Shown here in pieces: positions 1 to 7,713 of a DNA stretch of 12,070 bases. Origin of the DNA: CAISDA01 sp050258555 (GTDB lineage: Bacteria; Bacteroidota; Ignavibacteria; UBA10030; UBA8401). The stretch spans positions 1-12,070 of the forward strand of contig JBLMZA010000113.1 of assembly GCA_050258555.1 (NCBI GenBank). The letters run 5' to 3'. The notes beneath the pieces were generated by a model. That model was not told the origin of the DNA, made no database searches, and saw nothing but the letters and a program-made list of their open reading frames with translations. The translations under genes and the position numbers were made by a program. Position 1 is the stretch's first letter, and each line of letters begins with the position of its first letter.

Positions 1-839
1 TGGTCAACGGGAGAACATATTTCTATGCTGTGACGTCGTATGTCTATAATCCCTCCGCTTCGTCGGGACTGCACATGCTCGAGAGCGCTCCTTCGATTGT
101 TGAAGCCGTGCCGCAGACGCCGCGGGCCGGACAAACGGTCCCAGCACGATTCGGACAGATGCTCTCGGAGGATCTCCAGCGCGTGACGCGCACGGGCATC
201 AAAGAGAACCAGGTGTTCGTCCGTGTCATCGATCCCTCCGCCGTCACGGGACACGTCTACACGCTGACATTTTCAAAGCCCGATTCCGGAGCGCTCTGGA
301 GCGTGTCCGATGCGACAATCGGCCGCGAAGTGATCCATAACTGCGGCAATTATACGAAGCTTCCCTATCCCAAGTACGTGACACAGAACGATCCGTCCGA
401 TCCCGTCGTTGACGGTCTGCAATTCAGCGTGAGCGCCCCGCCCCAATCTTCCTCCTACCAATGGACGCTTTCGACAGCGGGATTGGAAAGCGCCGTGCAT
501 CCGTCTCAGGCGGCAGGTGATCTGCAGCGCATCAACGTCTATCCGAATCCCTATTTCGCCGCCAATGCGGATGAGACGGAGCCGTACGGCCGCTTTGTGA
601 CATTGAACCATCTGCCGCAAAAAGCGGTGATCAGCATCCTGAGCCTTTCGGGCCAGCGCATACGCACGATCGTCAAGGACGATCCATCGCAATTTCTGCG
701 CTGGGACCTGATGAATGACAATCAGGCGCAGGTGGCCTCGGGCGTCTACATCATCCATATCGCGCTTCCGGAATCGGGCACGCAGAAGATCCTGAAGCTC
801 TCCGTGATCTCCCGTGTGATCATTCCCGAGCATTGGTAG
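1..839 (+). CDS. Secreted T9SS cargo protein, C-terminal part (5' end outside window)
   Basis: The reading frame is open from the first complete codon (position 3) to the TAG at 837-839, giving 278 visible residues. The true start lies upstream; the internal GTG at 30 is not a credible start because the frame continues through it. The first visible residues (NGRTYFYAVTSYVYNP) resemble the end of a fibronectin-like module in large Ignavibacteria-type surface proteins, followed by an LESAPSIVE stretch and a Pro-rich linker. A beta-rich module follows, and from about visible residue 177 (INVYPNPY) comes a roughly 100-residue type IX secretion sorting domain with SLSGQRIRTI and the typical SGVYIIHI strand. 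By family knowledge such proteins cross the outer membrane by T9SS and are released or anchored at the surface. The catalytic or binding part is not visible, so no specific function can be given. Confidence 0.85.
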   Translation, partial: VNGRTYFYAVTSYVYNPSASSGLHMLESAPSIVEAVPQTPRAGQTVPARFGQMLSEDLQRVTRTGIKENQVFVRVIDPSAVTGHVYTLTFSKPDSGALWSVSDATIGREVIHNCGNYTKLPYPKYVTQNDPSDPVVDGLQFSVSAPPQSSSYQWTLSTAGLESAVHPSQAAGDLQRINVYPNPYFAANADETEPYGRFVTLNHLPQKAVISILSLSGQRIRTIVKDDPSQFLRWDLMNDNQAQVASGVYIIHIALPESGTQKILKLSVISRVIIPEHW

Positions 840-860
840 CCATGCGGCCCGCACGAGGGC

Positions 861-879
861 GTCCGGAATGCATGCGGAC
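861..879 (+). terminator. Weak hairpin after the first gene (possible terminator)
   Basis: GTCCG at 861-865 can pair with CGGAC at 875-879 across a 9-nt loop, and TTTT occurs at 895-898. The stem is only 5 bp and the T-run is not adjacent, so this is a poor terminator candidate. It is listed because nothing better is visible between the two genes. CATGCGG also occurs as a direct repeat at 841-847 and 871-877. Confidence 0.2.
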
Positions 880-889
880 CAAGAGGGGA

Positions 890-923
890 TTGAATTTTGC
901 GAAGGATGACAGTGTTACAATAG
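890..923 (+). promoter_or_regulatory. Candidate promoter of the beta-propeller gene
   Basis: TTGAAT at 890-895 is followed, after a 20-nt spacer, by TACAATAG at 916-923, 24 nt before the ATG at 948. The same layout (TTG, same spacing, identical TACAATAG) lies upstream of the cyclophilin gene at 5842-5875. The spacing is too long for a classical sigma-70 promoter but fits the wider -33/-7 spacing described for Bacteroidota promoters. The TACAATAG box is flanked by a 7-bp inverted repeat (904-910 and 928-934). This rests on pattern recognition only. Confidence 0.4.
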
Positions 924-947
924 AGAAGTCATCCGAACGAATATTCA

Positions 948-3797
948 ATGAAACGATCTCAAATCTTTCACATTCTCCTCGCCCTTGCCGTTGTTTCGGC
1001 CGTGGTTCTAACCGTGCGAGCCGTCAGAGAAAGCATCGACAAGGAAGCGATGCGGCCCGATCTCACCCGGCTTGGCGCGCGCGCCGAAAAGGAGGAGGAG
1101 GACGATCCGCAGAAACGGCTTTCATTCGACGAGCTGCGCTTCGGCGATCCCCGCACGGGCATGGTGCCTGCCGATATGAGGAGGCGCGAACTGGCCTATG
1201 CCGAACGTCTTCCCGCACGGGAACAGGCCAATGACCTGTTGCGCAAAAACGGCAGCGCCTCGCAGGCGCTCACATCCGTCTGGAAGCACCGCGGCCCCCG
1301 AAATGTCGGAGGCCGCACGCGCGCTCTGGCCGTCGACCGGACCAACGCCTCGGTCATTCTTGCCGGCGGCGTCTCGGGCGGCATGTGGCGCACCACGGAC
1401 GGCGGCGTGCACTGGACGAAAGCGACCGATCTGCAGGAGCTCCAAAGCGTCACGTGTGTGGCGCAGGATGTGCGTCCCGGAAAAACCGCCACGTGGTATT
1501 ACGGCACCGGGGAACTGGTCGGCAATTCCGCCTCGCGCGGCGGGGCGGCCTACAGGGGAGATGGCGTCTTCAAGTCGACCGATAACGGCGCCTCCTGGAC
1601 GCGCCTTGCATCGACCGCAAGTTACGCGCCGCAACGCTTCGATGCGCCGTGGGATTATGTCTGGCAGATCGTGACCGATCCTTCAAAGCCGACGCAGGAT
1701 GTCGTCTATGCCGCAACGATCGGCGCCGTCATGCGCTCCACAGACGGCGGCGCCACATGGAGCGTCGTGCTTGGGGGAACGACAGAGAATGCGCCGCGGT
1801 ATACGCATGTGGCGATCGATCCCTCGGGCGTGCTCTATGCCTCGATGAGCGATGAGAATACGAACGCCGTTCCAGGCGCACTTCAATCGGGATTGTGGCG
1901 CTCGGCAGACGGCATCAATTGGAAAAATATCACGCCCCCGGGGTTTCCTTCCTCGGGCTTCAAGCGCTTCGTGATCGCCATTTCGCCTTCGCGTCCTTCC
2001 GACGTCTACTTCCTCGGAGAGACGCCCGGCGCCGGACTCAACGGCCACAGCCTCTGGAAATACACCTATCTGTCGGGCGACGGCACCGGTTCGGGCGGAA
2101 TGTGGGAAAACCGCTCGCGCAATCTTCCGAACCAGAAGGGTTTGGAAGGCAACGCCGAGTTCGATTCCCAGGGCTCGTACGATCTTGTCTGCGCTGTAAA
2201 GCCCGATGATCCTTCCGTCGTCTTCATCGGCGGAGTCAATCTCTACCGTTCCGGCACCGCCTTTGCCGACACAGTGCAGACCGTCCGCATCGGCGGATAT
2301 CAATCTCCTTCGACGTATGCGCTCTATCCGACCAATCATCCGGACCACCATGCGCTGGCGTTCGATCCGCTCAACACAAGCCGCATGTTTGACGGGAATG
2401 ACGGCGGCGTCTTCCGTACGGAAAATGCGCTGGCCAAATCGGTTTCCTGGTTCTCGCTCAATAACGGATATTACAACACGCAGTTCTACACGGTGTCGAT
2501 CGACCATGTGACGCAGACCAATACGATCATCGGCGGCACGCAGGACAACGGCACCTGGTTGACGCGCAGCCTCGAGCCCGATGCGCCGTGGGAGGATGTC
2601 TTCGGCGGCGACGGAGCCTACTGCGCGATTGCCAGCAGCTCGAATTCGTTTTTCGTCTCGTCGCAAAACGGCAACGCCTATCGCTTCATCGTCGACCAGA
2701 CCAATACGGTCGTCGACTATGCGAATATCACGCCCTCGGGCGGCACCGATTTTCTCTTCATCAATCCGTTCTATCTCGATCCGACGAATCCCTCGCGCGT
2801 GTATCTGTGCGGCGGAAGCATGCTCTGGCGCAACAATGATATCACGCAGATTCCGACATACACGAAGTCGCCTTCGACGGCCGATGAGCCGACGCGCATG
2901 GGATGGGACAGCCTGGCGCAGACGCGCACGCGCTCCTCGGTGATCACCGCGGCCGCCGTCTCGACTGTTCCGGCCAACATGGTCTATTACGGCACGAGCG
3001 CCGGCGCGGTCTCTCGCATCGACCATGCCGAGAAGGGCGATCCGCCGGTAATCGATATTTCTTCGGGCAAGGGCTTGCCTTCCACCGGATTTGTCAATAA
3101 TATTTCTGTCAACCCGGAAAACGGGCTGCAGGCCATGGTGGTGTATTCGAATTATAATATACAGAGCCTGTTTGCGACAAAAGACGGCGGCGGCACATGG
3201 ACGGCCGTGGGCGGCAATCTTGAAGAACATCCCGATGGAAGCGGAAACGGGCCGTCGGTGCGCTGCGCGGCGATTGTTCCCTTGGGCCCGCAGACGGTCT
3301 ATCTTGTCGGCACATCGGTCGGATTGTTTTCCACAACGGCGCTTGAAGGGGCATCGACCGTCTGGGTGAAGGAAGGCGCCGATGCGATCGGCTCGCTGCC
3401 GGTGGATATGATCGACTGGCGGCAGTCGGATCATGCAGCGGTCGTCGCCACGCACGGAGGCGGCGTCTTCTCGGCCACGATCGCCGCAGGTTCAGACAGG
3501 CTTCCGGGAGGCATGCCGAACACATTTGTGCTGCAGCAGAATTATCCGAATCCCTTCAATCCCGAAACGTTCATCCGCTATACGATTCCCGTTTCGGGCA
3601 TGGTGCGGCTGAATGTGTATGACGGCAACGGGAGGCTCGTGGCGGGACTGGTCAATCAAAGCCAGGAAGCGGGCACATACCAGGTCCGGTGGGACGGCCG
3701 TGCGGCATCGGGCGCGCCGGCTTCGTCGGGCGCATATTTTGCGAGGCTCGAACAAGCCGGGCGCACACAGACAATGAAAATGATTTTGCAACGATAA
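948..3797 (+). CDS. Secreted Asp-box (BNR/sortilin-like) beta-propeller protein with T9SS sorting domain
   Basis: This 949-residue protein starts at ATG 948, where a Lys/Arg pair precedes a hydrophobic segment (residues 6-23) that looks like an export signal. No clear AXA cleavage site is visible. A charged region (about 25-110) precedes the block WKHRGPRNVGGRTRALAVD (about 112-130), which marks the start of the propeller in this family. Asp-box motifs (S/T-x-D-x-G-x-x-W) follow: TTDGGVHW (about 149-156), STDNGASW (Asp 212), STDGGATW (Asp 266), SADGINW and TKDGGGTW (Asp 746). They are typical of BNR, VPS10/sortilin and GH74-like propellers. Residues 862-949, opening with LQQNYPNPFNPET, form a FlgD-Ig-like T9SS sorting domain. 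Family knowledge predicts an extracellular propeller; glycosidase activity cannot be inferred because Asp-boxes are structural. No strong ribosome binding site is visible. uvrC follows after 8 nt. Confidence 0.88.
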   Translation: MKRSQIFHILLALAVVSAVVLTVRAVRESIDKEAMRPDLTRLGARAEKEEEDDPQKRLSFDELRFGDPRTGMVPADMRRRELAYAERLPAREQANDLLRKNGSASQALTSVWKHRGPRNVGGRTRALAVDRTNASVILAGGVSGGMWRTTDGGVHWTKATDLQELQSVTCVAQDVRPGKTATWYYGTGELVGNSASRGGAAYRGDGVFKSTDNGASWTRLASTASYAPQRFDAPWDYVWQIVTDPSKPTQDVVYAATIGAVMRSTDGGATWSVVLGGTTENAPRYTHVAIDPSGVLYASMSDENTNAVPGALQSGLWRSADGINWKNITPPGFPSSGFKRFVIAISPSRPSDVYFLGETPGAGLNGHSLWKYTYLSGDGTGSGGMWENRSRNLPNQKGLEGNAEFDSQGSYDLVCAVKPDDPSVVFIGGVNLYRSGTAFADTVQTVRIGGYQSPSTYALYPTNHPDHHALAFDPLNTSRMFDGNDGGVFRTENALAKSVSWFSLNNGYYNTQFYTVSIDHVTQTNTIIGGTQDNGTWLTRSLEPDAPWEDVFGGDGAYCAIASSSNSFFVSSQNGNAYRFIVDQTNTVVDYANITPSGGTDFLFINPFYLDPTNPSRVYLCGGSMLWRNNDITQIPTYTKSPSTADEPTRMGWDSLAQTRTRSSVITAAAVSTVPANMVYYGTSAGAVSRIDHAEKGDPPVIDISSGKGLPSTGFVNNISVNPENGLQAMVVYSNYNIQSLFATKDGGGTWTAVGGNLEEHPDGSGNGPSVRCAAIVPLGPQTVYLVGTSVGLFSTTALEGASTVWVKEGADAIGSLPVDMIDWRQSDHAAVVATHGGGVFSATIAAGSDRLPGGMPNTFVLQQNYPNPFNPETFIRYTIPVSGMVRLNVYDGNGRLVAGLVNQSQEAGTYQVRWDGRAASGAPASSGAYFARLEQAGRTQTMKMILQR

Positions 3798-3805
3798 GCG
3801 AAGCT

Positions 3806-5764
3806 ATGTCACAGGAACCAGAAATTCGTCTCAATACAAGCGATCTCACGCTCGAAGAGAAGCTGGAAAATCTTCCGGCTTCTCCGGGCGTCTATCAATA
3901 CAAGGACAAGGAGGGAAAGATCCTCTATGTCGGCAAAGCGGTGAATCTGAAGAACCGTGTGCGCTCGTATTTCCAGAAATCGCGCAACCTCGATCCGCGC
4001 ATCGCGCTCATGATTTCGAAGGCGGTCGACATCGAGCTCATCACGACCGATTCGGAGGTCGAGGCGCTCATCCTTGAAGCCAACCTGATCAAGCTCCACA
4101 AGCCGCGCTACAACGTCGTCTTGAAGGACGACCGCAGCTATCCCTACATCGTCATCACGAACGAGCCGTACCCGAGAGTCTTTGTGACGCGTCGCATCCG
4201 GCGCGACGGCTCGAAATATTTCGGACCCTACACCGATGTGCAGACCGTGCGTTCGGCGCTGAAGACGGTGCGAGACATCTTCATGATCCGCTCCTGCAAT
4301 TTCATGATCGACGAGGAGTTCATCGCCAAGCGCAAGACGCGCGTCTGCCTCGATTATCACATCGGCAAGTGCGAGGGACCCTGCGAGGGGCTCGTCTCGC
4401 GCGAGCGCTACAACGACATGATCGGGCAGGTGCAGAAGGTGCTGGAAGGGAAGACCACTGTCGTCATCGAGTACATACAGAAACAGATGGCCGAGGCCGC
4501 TGCGGCCATGAAGTTCGAGGATGCCGCGCTCTACCGCGACCGCATCCGCGAGCTCGAAATTTATTCGTCAAGACAGAAGGTGGTCGATGTCGAGCTGCAC
4601 GACCGCGACTTCATCGCCGTGGCCAACGAGCAGAACGACGCCTGCGGCGTGATCTTCAAGGTGCGCGAAGGAAAGCTTCTGGGCAAGCGCCACTTTTACA
4701 TGAACGGGACGGAGGGCGTCCCCGATTCCGAACTCGTGCAGACGATCGCCAAGCGCTACTATCTCGATGCGCCGGAAGTGCCCGAAGAGCTTCTGGTGCC
4801 GGCCGAGATGGAGGAGCAGTCGGTGATCGAGCAGTTTTTAACTGAGCGGCGCGGCGCGCCCGTGAAAGTGATCGTGCCGGAAGCCGAGGACACGTCGCGC
4901 CTTCTGCGCATGTGCCAGAAGAACGCCAAGTTCCTGCTCGACGAGCTGAAGATACAGAAAATGAAGCAGAAGGATTCCCTGCCGCATGCGGTCGAGTGCC
5001 TGCAGCGCGATCTCCGTCTGAAGAATCCGCCCAGGAAGATCGAATGCTTCGACATCTCGCACTTCCAGGGAACGGAAACCGTTGCCTCCATGGTCGTCTT
5101 CGTGGATGCGCACGCCAGAAAAAGCGAATACCGGAAGTTCAAGATCCACACGGTCGCGCCCGGAGAAGTCGACGACTTCGCGAGCATGCGCGAAGTCGTG
5201 CGTCGCCGCTACACGCGCGTGAAGGAAGAGCAGATGCTCATGCCGGACCTGATCGTGATCGACGGAGGCAAGGGACAGCTCTCGAGCGCCGTCGAAATCC
5301 TGCGCTCGCTCAAGCTCGACGATCAGCCCATCATCAGCCTTGCCAAGCGCCTGGAGGAGGTGTTCGTGCCCGGACAATCGGAGCCGATTCTGATTCCGAA
5401 ATCCTCCGCCTCGCTCCGCCTCTTGCAGCAGGTGAGGGATGAAGCGCACCGCTTCGCCATCACATTCCACCGTTCGCTGCGCGACAAGCGGACGCTCCAG
5501 ACCGAACTCGACCTGATCAAGGGCATCGGATCGAAGCGCGCCAAGGAGCTCCTGGAGACATTCGGCTCGGTGCAGGGCGTGCGCTTTGCCACGCCCGAAC
5601 AGCTGGCTGAAGTCGTGGGCGAGAAAGTCGCGGCAAAGATCGTCGAGTATTTCGCCGCGCCCGACGAAATCACAGAGGGCGCGCCGGGTGCCGATGCGCA
5701 GACGCCTTCCGATGCGCCGCCTTCCGATGCTGCGGCAGGTGAAGCGCCAGAGGATCCGCGCTGA
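3806..5764 (+). CDS. uvrC: UvrABC excinuclease subunit C
   Basis: UvrC makes both incisions flanking a DNA lesion in nucleotide excision repair, acting in the cytoplasm with UvrB. The ATG at 3806 gives 652 residues; an in-frame start at 3689 would add 39 unrelated residues overlapping the propeller gene and is rejected. Visible parts are: GIY-YIG nuclease domain (GVY 28-30, YVG 41-43, Arg 51, likely catalytic Glu 91 in LILEANLIK); four cysteines 164, 181, 189 and 193 matching the iron-sulfur site of the family; UVR/UvrB-binding helix (about 222-255); RNase H-like 3' endonuclease domain with the Asp-Asp-His set D416 (FDISH), D486 (VIDGGKGQL) and H548 (DEAHRF); and tandem helix-hairpin-helix motifs (about 568-617). 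All key residues are present. An acidic Ala/Pro-rich tail of about 35 residues is extra relative to typical UvrC of about 600-620. The start lies 8 nt after the preceding stop, so it may be co-transcribed. Confidence 0.98.
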   Translation: MSQEPEIRLNTSDLTLEEKLENLPASPGVYQYKDKEGKILYVGKAVNLKNRVRSYFQKSRNLDPRIALMISKAVDIELITTDSEVEALILEANLIKLHKPRYNVVLKDDRSYPYIVITNEPYPRVFVTRRIRRDGSKYFGPYTDVQTVRSALKTVRDIFMIRSCNFMIDEEFIAKRKTRVCLDYHIGKCEGPCEGLVSRERYNDMIGQVQKVLEGKTTVVIEYIQKQMAEAAAAMKFEDAALYRDRIRELEIYSSRQKVVDVELHDRDFIAVANEQNDACGVIFKVREGKLLGKRHFYMNGTEGVPDSELVQTIAKRYYLDAPEVPEELLVPAEMEEQSVIEQFLTERRGAPVKVIVPEAEDTSRLLRMCQKNAKFLLDELKIQKMKQKDSLPHAVECLQRDLRLKNPPRKIECFDISHFQGTETVASMVVFVDAHARKSEYRKFKIHTVAPGEVDDFASMREVVRRRYTRVKEEQMLMPDLIVIDGGKGQLSSAVEILRSLKLDDQPIISLAKRLEEVFVPGQSEPILIPKSSASLRLLQQVRDEAHRFAITFHRSLRDKRTLQTELDLIKGIGSKRAKELLETFGSVQGVRFATPEQLAEVVGEKVAAKIVEYFAAPDEITEGAPGADAQTPSDAPPSDAAAGEAPEDPR

Positions 5765-5778
5765 AAATGCCCCGGTGT

Positions 5779-5801
5779 GAAAAAGCGTATGCGGCTCTTT
5801 C
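5779..5801 (+). terminator. Possible terminator hairpin after uvrC
   Basis: GAAAAAGC at 5779-5786 can pair with GCTCTTTC at 5794-5801 across a 7-nt loop, with one A-C mismatch. The right arm runs into a pyrimidine-rich stretch to about 5820. The stem is AT-rich and the T-tract is interrupted, so termination is plausible but not strong. Confidence 0.3.
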
Positions 5802-5828
5802 CCTTTCGCTTCTTTCTTCCGTATATTG

Positions 5829-5848
5829 GGGACAATCACGATTGTCCC
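5829..5848. promoter_or_regulatory. Perfect 20-bp palindrome, candidate operator of the PPIase/two-component unit
   Basis: GGGACAATC (5829-5837) and GATTGTCCC (5840-5848) are exact reverse complements separated by 2 bp. This is the strongest dyad seen in the intergenic regions. It lies 40 bp before the start of the cyclophilin gene, and its right arm contains the TTGTCC (5842-5847) of the candidate promoter. An alternative -7-like box, TATATTGG (5822-5829), abuts its left arm. Both placements fit a repressor operator. As RNA it would fold into an 8-bp stem with a CACG loop, so a terminator is the alternative, though only TTGTT follows. I do not recognise the motif as that of a known regulator. 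Confidence 0.5.
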
Positions 5849-5875
5849 TTGTTCGCTTCACACACGATACAATAG
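5842..5875 (+). promoter_or_regulatory. Candidate promoter of the PPIase/two-component operon
   Basis: TTGTCC at 5842-5847, a 20-nt spacer, then TACAATAG at 5868-5875, 12 nt before the ATG at 5888. Box sequence and spacing match the candidate promoter at 890-923, and both are followed by CATCCGA (5876-5882 here, 930-936 there). If transcription starts about 7 nt after the box, the leader would be very short. The upstream box sits inside the 20-bp palindrome. Confidence 0.4.
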
Positions 5876-5887
5876 CATCCGACTGAA

Positions 5888-6562
5888 ATGCGCAGTTTCC
5901 GATATCCCTTCTGGTATGCCGGCGCCATTGTCTGCGCCGCGCTTGTTCTTTCCTCATGCATGCATGAACCGGCTCGAAGCCTCGAGACCGCCGCGCGCGC
6001 ATCGGCAGTGCAGGCGCCGGACAGTTTTCTTGTGCGTTATGAAACGACCAAAGGCGCATTCACCGTGAAGGCGCACCGAGCGTGGTCTCCGCTCGGCGTC
6101 GACCGCTACTACGAGCTCGTTCAGAAACAGCTGCATGACGGTGTCCCCATCTTCCGCGTCATTCCGGGACGCCTCATCCAGTTCGGACTCACGGGCGACT
6201 CCGCAACCGATGCCATGTGGGAAGCGCGCGGCATCGCCGATGAGCCTGTCAGAATCGGCAATGAGCGCGGCCGTATGTCGTACGCCAGAAGCGGCCCCGC
6301 GACGCGCTCGGCGCAGCTCTTCATCAATCTCCGGAACAACTCTCCGCGCTACGATACGGTGATGGCGCAGGGCGTTGCGGGCTATCCGCCTTTTGCCGAA
6401 GTCACGGAGGGAATGGATGTGCTCGAGCGCCTCGAAGGAAAATACGGCAACGCGCCTTCAGAATATCAGGATTCGATTTCGGTCCGCGGCCTCAAGTGGC
6501 TCGATGAAAAATTTCCCGGCCTGGACCGGATCACCAGCGTGCGCTTTTCTCCTCTGCACTGA
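5888..6562 (+). CDS. Lipoprotein cyclophilin-type peptidyl-prolyl cis-trans isomerase
   Basis: This 224-residue protein is a cyclophilin carried on a lipoprotein anchor. Residues 1-23 form a signal peptide ending in the lipobox LSSC, so Cys24 should be lipidated and the enzyme should sit in the periplasm or on a membrane. A linker (25-45) precedes the cyclophilin fold. Family landmarks are FRVIPGRLIQFG with Arg90 and Gln98 (equivalent to the catalytic Arg and the Gln of CypA), RGRMSYARSGPATRSAQLFI (128-147, with Gln143 and Phe145) and PPFAEVTEGMDVLERL (167-182). The SMAN-type segment reads SYAR, and the FHR histidine is replaced (IFR). Cyclophilins interconvert cis and trans prolyl bonds during folding of exported proteins. 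There is no clear Shine-Dalgarno sequence. The TGA overlaps the next ATG by 1 nt (TGATG), implying translational coupling to the sensor kinase, an unusual partner for a foldase. Confidence 0.9.
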   Translation: MRSFRYPFWYAGAIVCAALVLSSCMHEPARSLETAARASAVQAPDSFLVRYETTKGAFTVKAHRAWSPLGVDRYYELVQKQLHDGVPIFRVIPGRLIQFGLTGDSATDAMWEARGIADEPVRIGNERGRMSYARSGPATRSAQLFINLRNNSPRYDTVMAQGVAGYPPFAEVTEGMDVLERLEGKYGNAPSEYQDSISVRGLKWLDEKFPGLDRITSVRFSPLH

Positions 6563-7713
6563 TGCGTGAGCGCTCTACGCATATCACCGCCTGGGTCCGC
6601 CGGCACTCGTTCGACCGCCGGCTCTCCTTCGTGCTTTTTGCAGCCTTGAGCGCCATTGCGGTGGCCCGCGCGCTGCAGCATGTCTATGTGGTCGATATCC
6701 ATGAGCCGTTTCAATACACGCTCGTCTGGCATATTCCCTTCAATCTGTTTTTGTGGTGGAGCTGGTTTCTTTTTGTGCCGGTGATGGATTGGACGATGGG
6801 ACGCATCCCGGCCGAGCGCTCGACGCTTCTGCACTCGATTCTGCTCTATCTGGCGCTGCCGGTTGTGGTGATCACCGCACGCCAGGCCGCGGCCACGCTC
6901 ATTGCCACACTGGCGCTTGCCGACAAAACCGATTTCGCGCTGCTTTTTTACTGGAGGCTCTTTTCCAATCCCTGGCTCTGGCTCGACCTGATCGTGTATT
7001 TTGCCATCCTGCTCGGACTTCATCTTGCCGAATACCGGCGGCGCCTCGAATCCTCATCGCTGCGGCGGATGCAATTGCAGACGCAATACGTCAGCTCGCA
7101 GCTCGACGCGCTCCGCAGCCAACTGCATCCGCATTTTCTCTTCAATACGCTCAATACCGTCTCGACGCTCATCCTGAAGGAGGACAACGAGGAGGCCGGA
7201 CGCATGCTCGCGCTCCTGACGAGGTTCCTGCACACGACATCGGCCGACTCATCGAAATCGGAGGTGCCGCTGCGCGATGAGCTCCGGTTCATCAACGATT
7301 ATCTCGGCATCGAGCAGGTGCGCTTCAGCGGCAGGCTCACGGTGACTGAGACGGTCGATGATGACACGCTCGATGCGATGGTGCCCGCATTCCTGTTGCA
7401 GCCGATTGTGGAAAACGCCATCTATCATGCCATCGCCGTCCGTCCCGAGGCCGGCACGCTTTCGATTGCCGCGCGGCGCGACGGCGCGATGCTCGTCCTG
7501 ACGGTGGAAGATAACGGTCCCGGATTTGTCCCCGCCTCATCGCCGAAAAGCGCGAAGAAGGAGGGCGTCGGTCTTTCGATCACGCGCAGCAGGCTCGAGC
7601 ACCGCTACGGCCCGGCATGCCGTTTCGAGTCGGGAAACAGGGAGGAAGGCGGAGCGCGCGTCAGGCTCACGCTTCCTTTTGCCTCCCAAACGGTCGGAGC
7701 GGCGCTGATATGA
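6562..7713 (+). CDS. LytS/YehU-type membrane sensor histidine kinase
   Basis: This 383-residue inner-membrane kinase should autophosphorylate and pass phosphate to the LytTR regulator at 8440. About four hydrophobic helices are visible (roughly 22-45, 53-78, 88-120 and 137-157), with no separate periplasmic sensor domain. After a short helical linker comes the His_kinase family block QLHPHFLFNTLN (187-198), where His191 of PHFLFN is the likely phospho-acceptor. The ATPase domain is complete: N-box QPIVENA (280-286, Asn285), DNGPGF (317-322) and GVGLSITRSRLEHRYG (335-350). The ATG overlaps the stop of the cyclophilin gene by 1 nt and no ribosome binding site is obvious, so reinitiation is likely. 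Its own stop overlaps the next start as ATGA (7710-7713). The stimulus cannot be read from the sequence; helix-only sensing is typical of this family. Confidence 0.93.
   Translation: MRERSTHITAWVRRHSFDRRLSFVLFAALSAIAVARALQHVYVVDIHEPFQYTLVWHIPFNLFLWWSWFLFVPVMDWTMGRIPAERSTLLHSILLYLALPVVVITARQAAATLIATLALADKTDFALLFYWRLFSNPWLWLDLIVYFAILLGLHLAEYRRRLESSSLRRMQLQTQYVSSQLDALRSQLHPHFLFNTLNTVSTLILKEDNEEAGRMLALLTRFLHTTSADSSKSEVPLRDELRFINDYLGIEQVRFSGRLTVTETVDDDTLDAMVPAFLLQPIVENAIYHAIAVRPEAGTLSIAARRDGAMLVLTVEDNGPGFVPASSPKSAKKEGVGLSITRSRLEHRYGPACRFESGNREEGGARVRLTLPFASQTVGAALI

Noticed and set aside
1683..3455. 590-codon open frame on the minus strand inside the propeller gene
   Set aside because: It lies wholly antisense to a gene with clear Asp-box and sorting-domain motifs. 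Its product is Arg/Ala/Gly/Ile-rich without recognisable domains, as expected from the complementary strand of GC-rich codons.
3689..3805. Upstream in-frame start that would lengthen UvrC by 39 residues
   Set aside because: The added residues are out-of-frame translation of the propeller sorting domain and do not resemble a UvrC N-terminus. The ATG at 3806 places the GIY-YIG motif at the normal distance.
4838..5839. 333-codon minus-strand open frame over the 3' half of uvrC
   Set aside because: Antisense to conserved UvrC catalytic motifs; the product shows no family features.
7617..7709. Upstream in-frame start for the pseudokinase
   Set aside because: It would overlap the last third of the kinase ATPase domain and add polar residues before the first helix. 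The ATGA overlap at 7710 matches the style of the operon.
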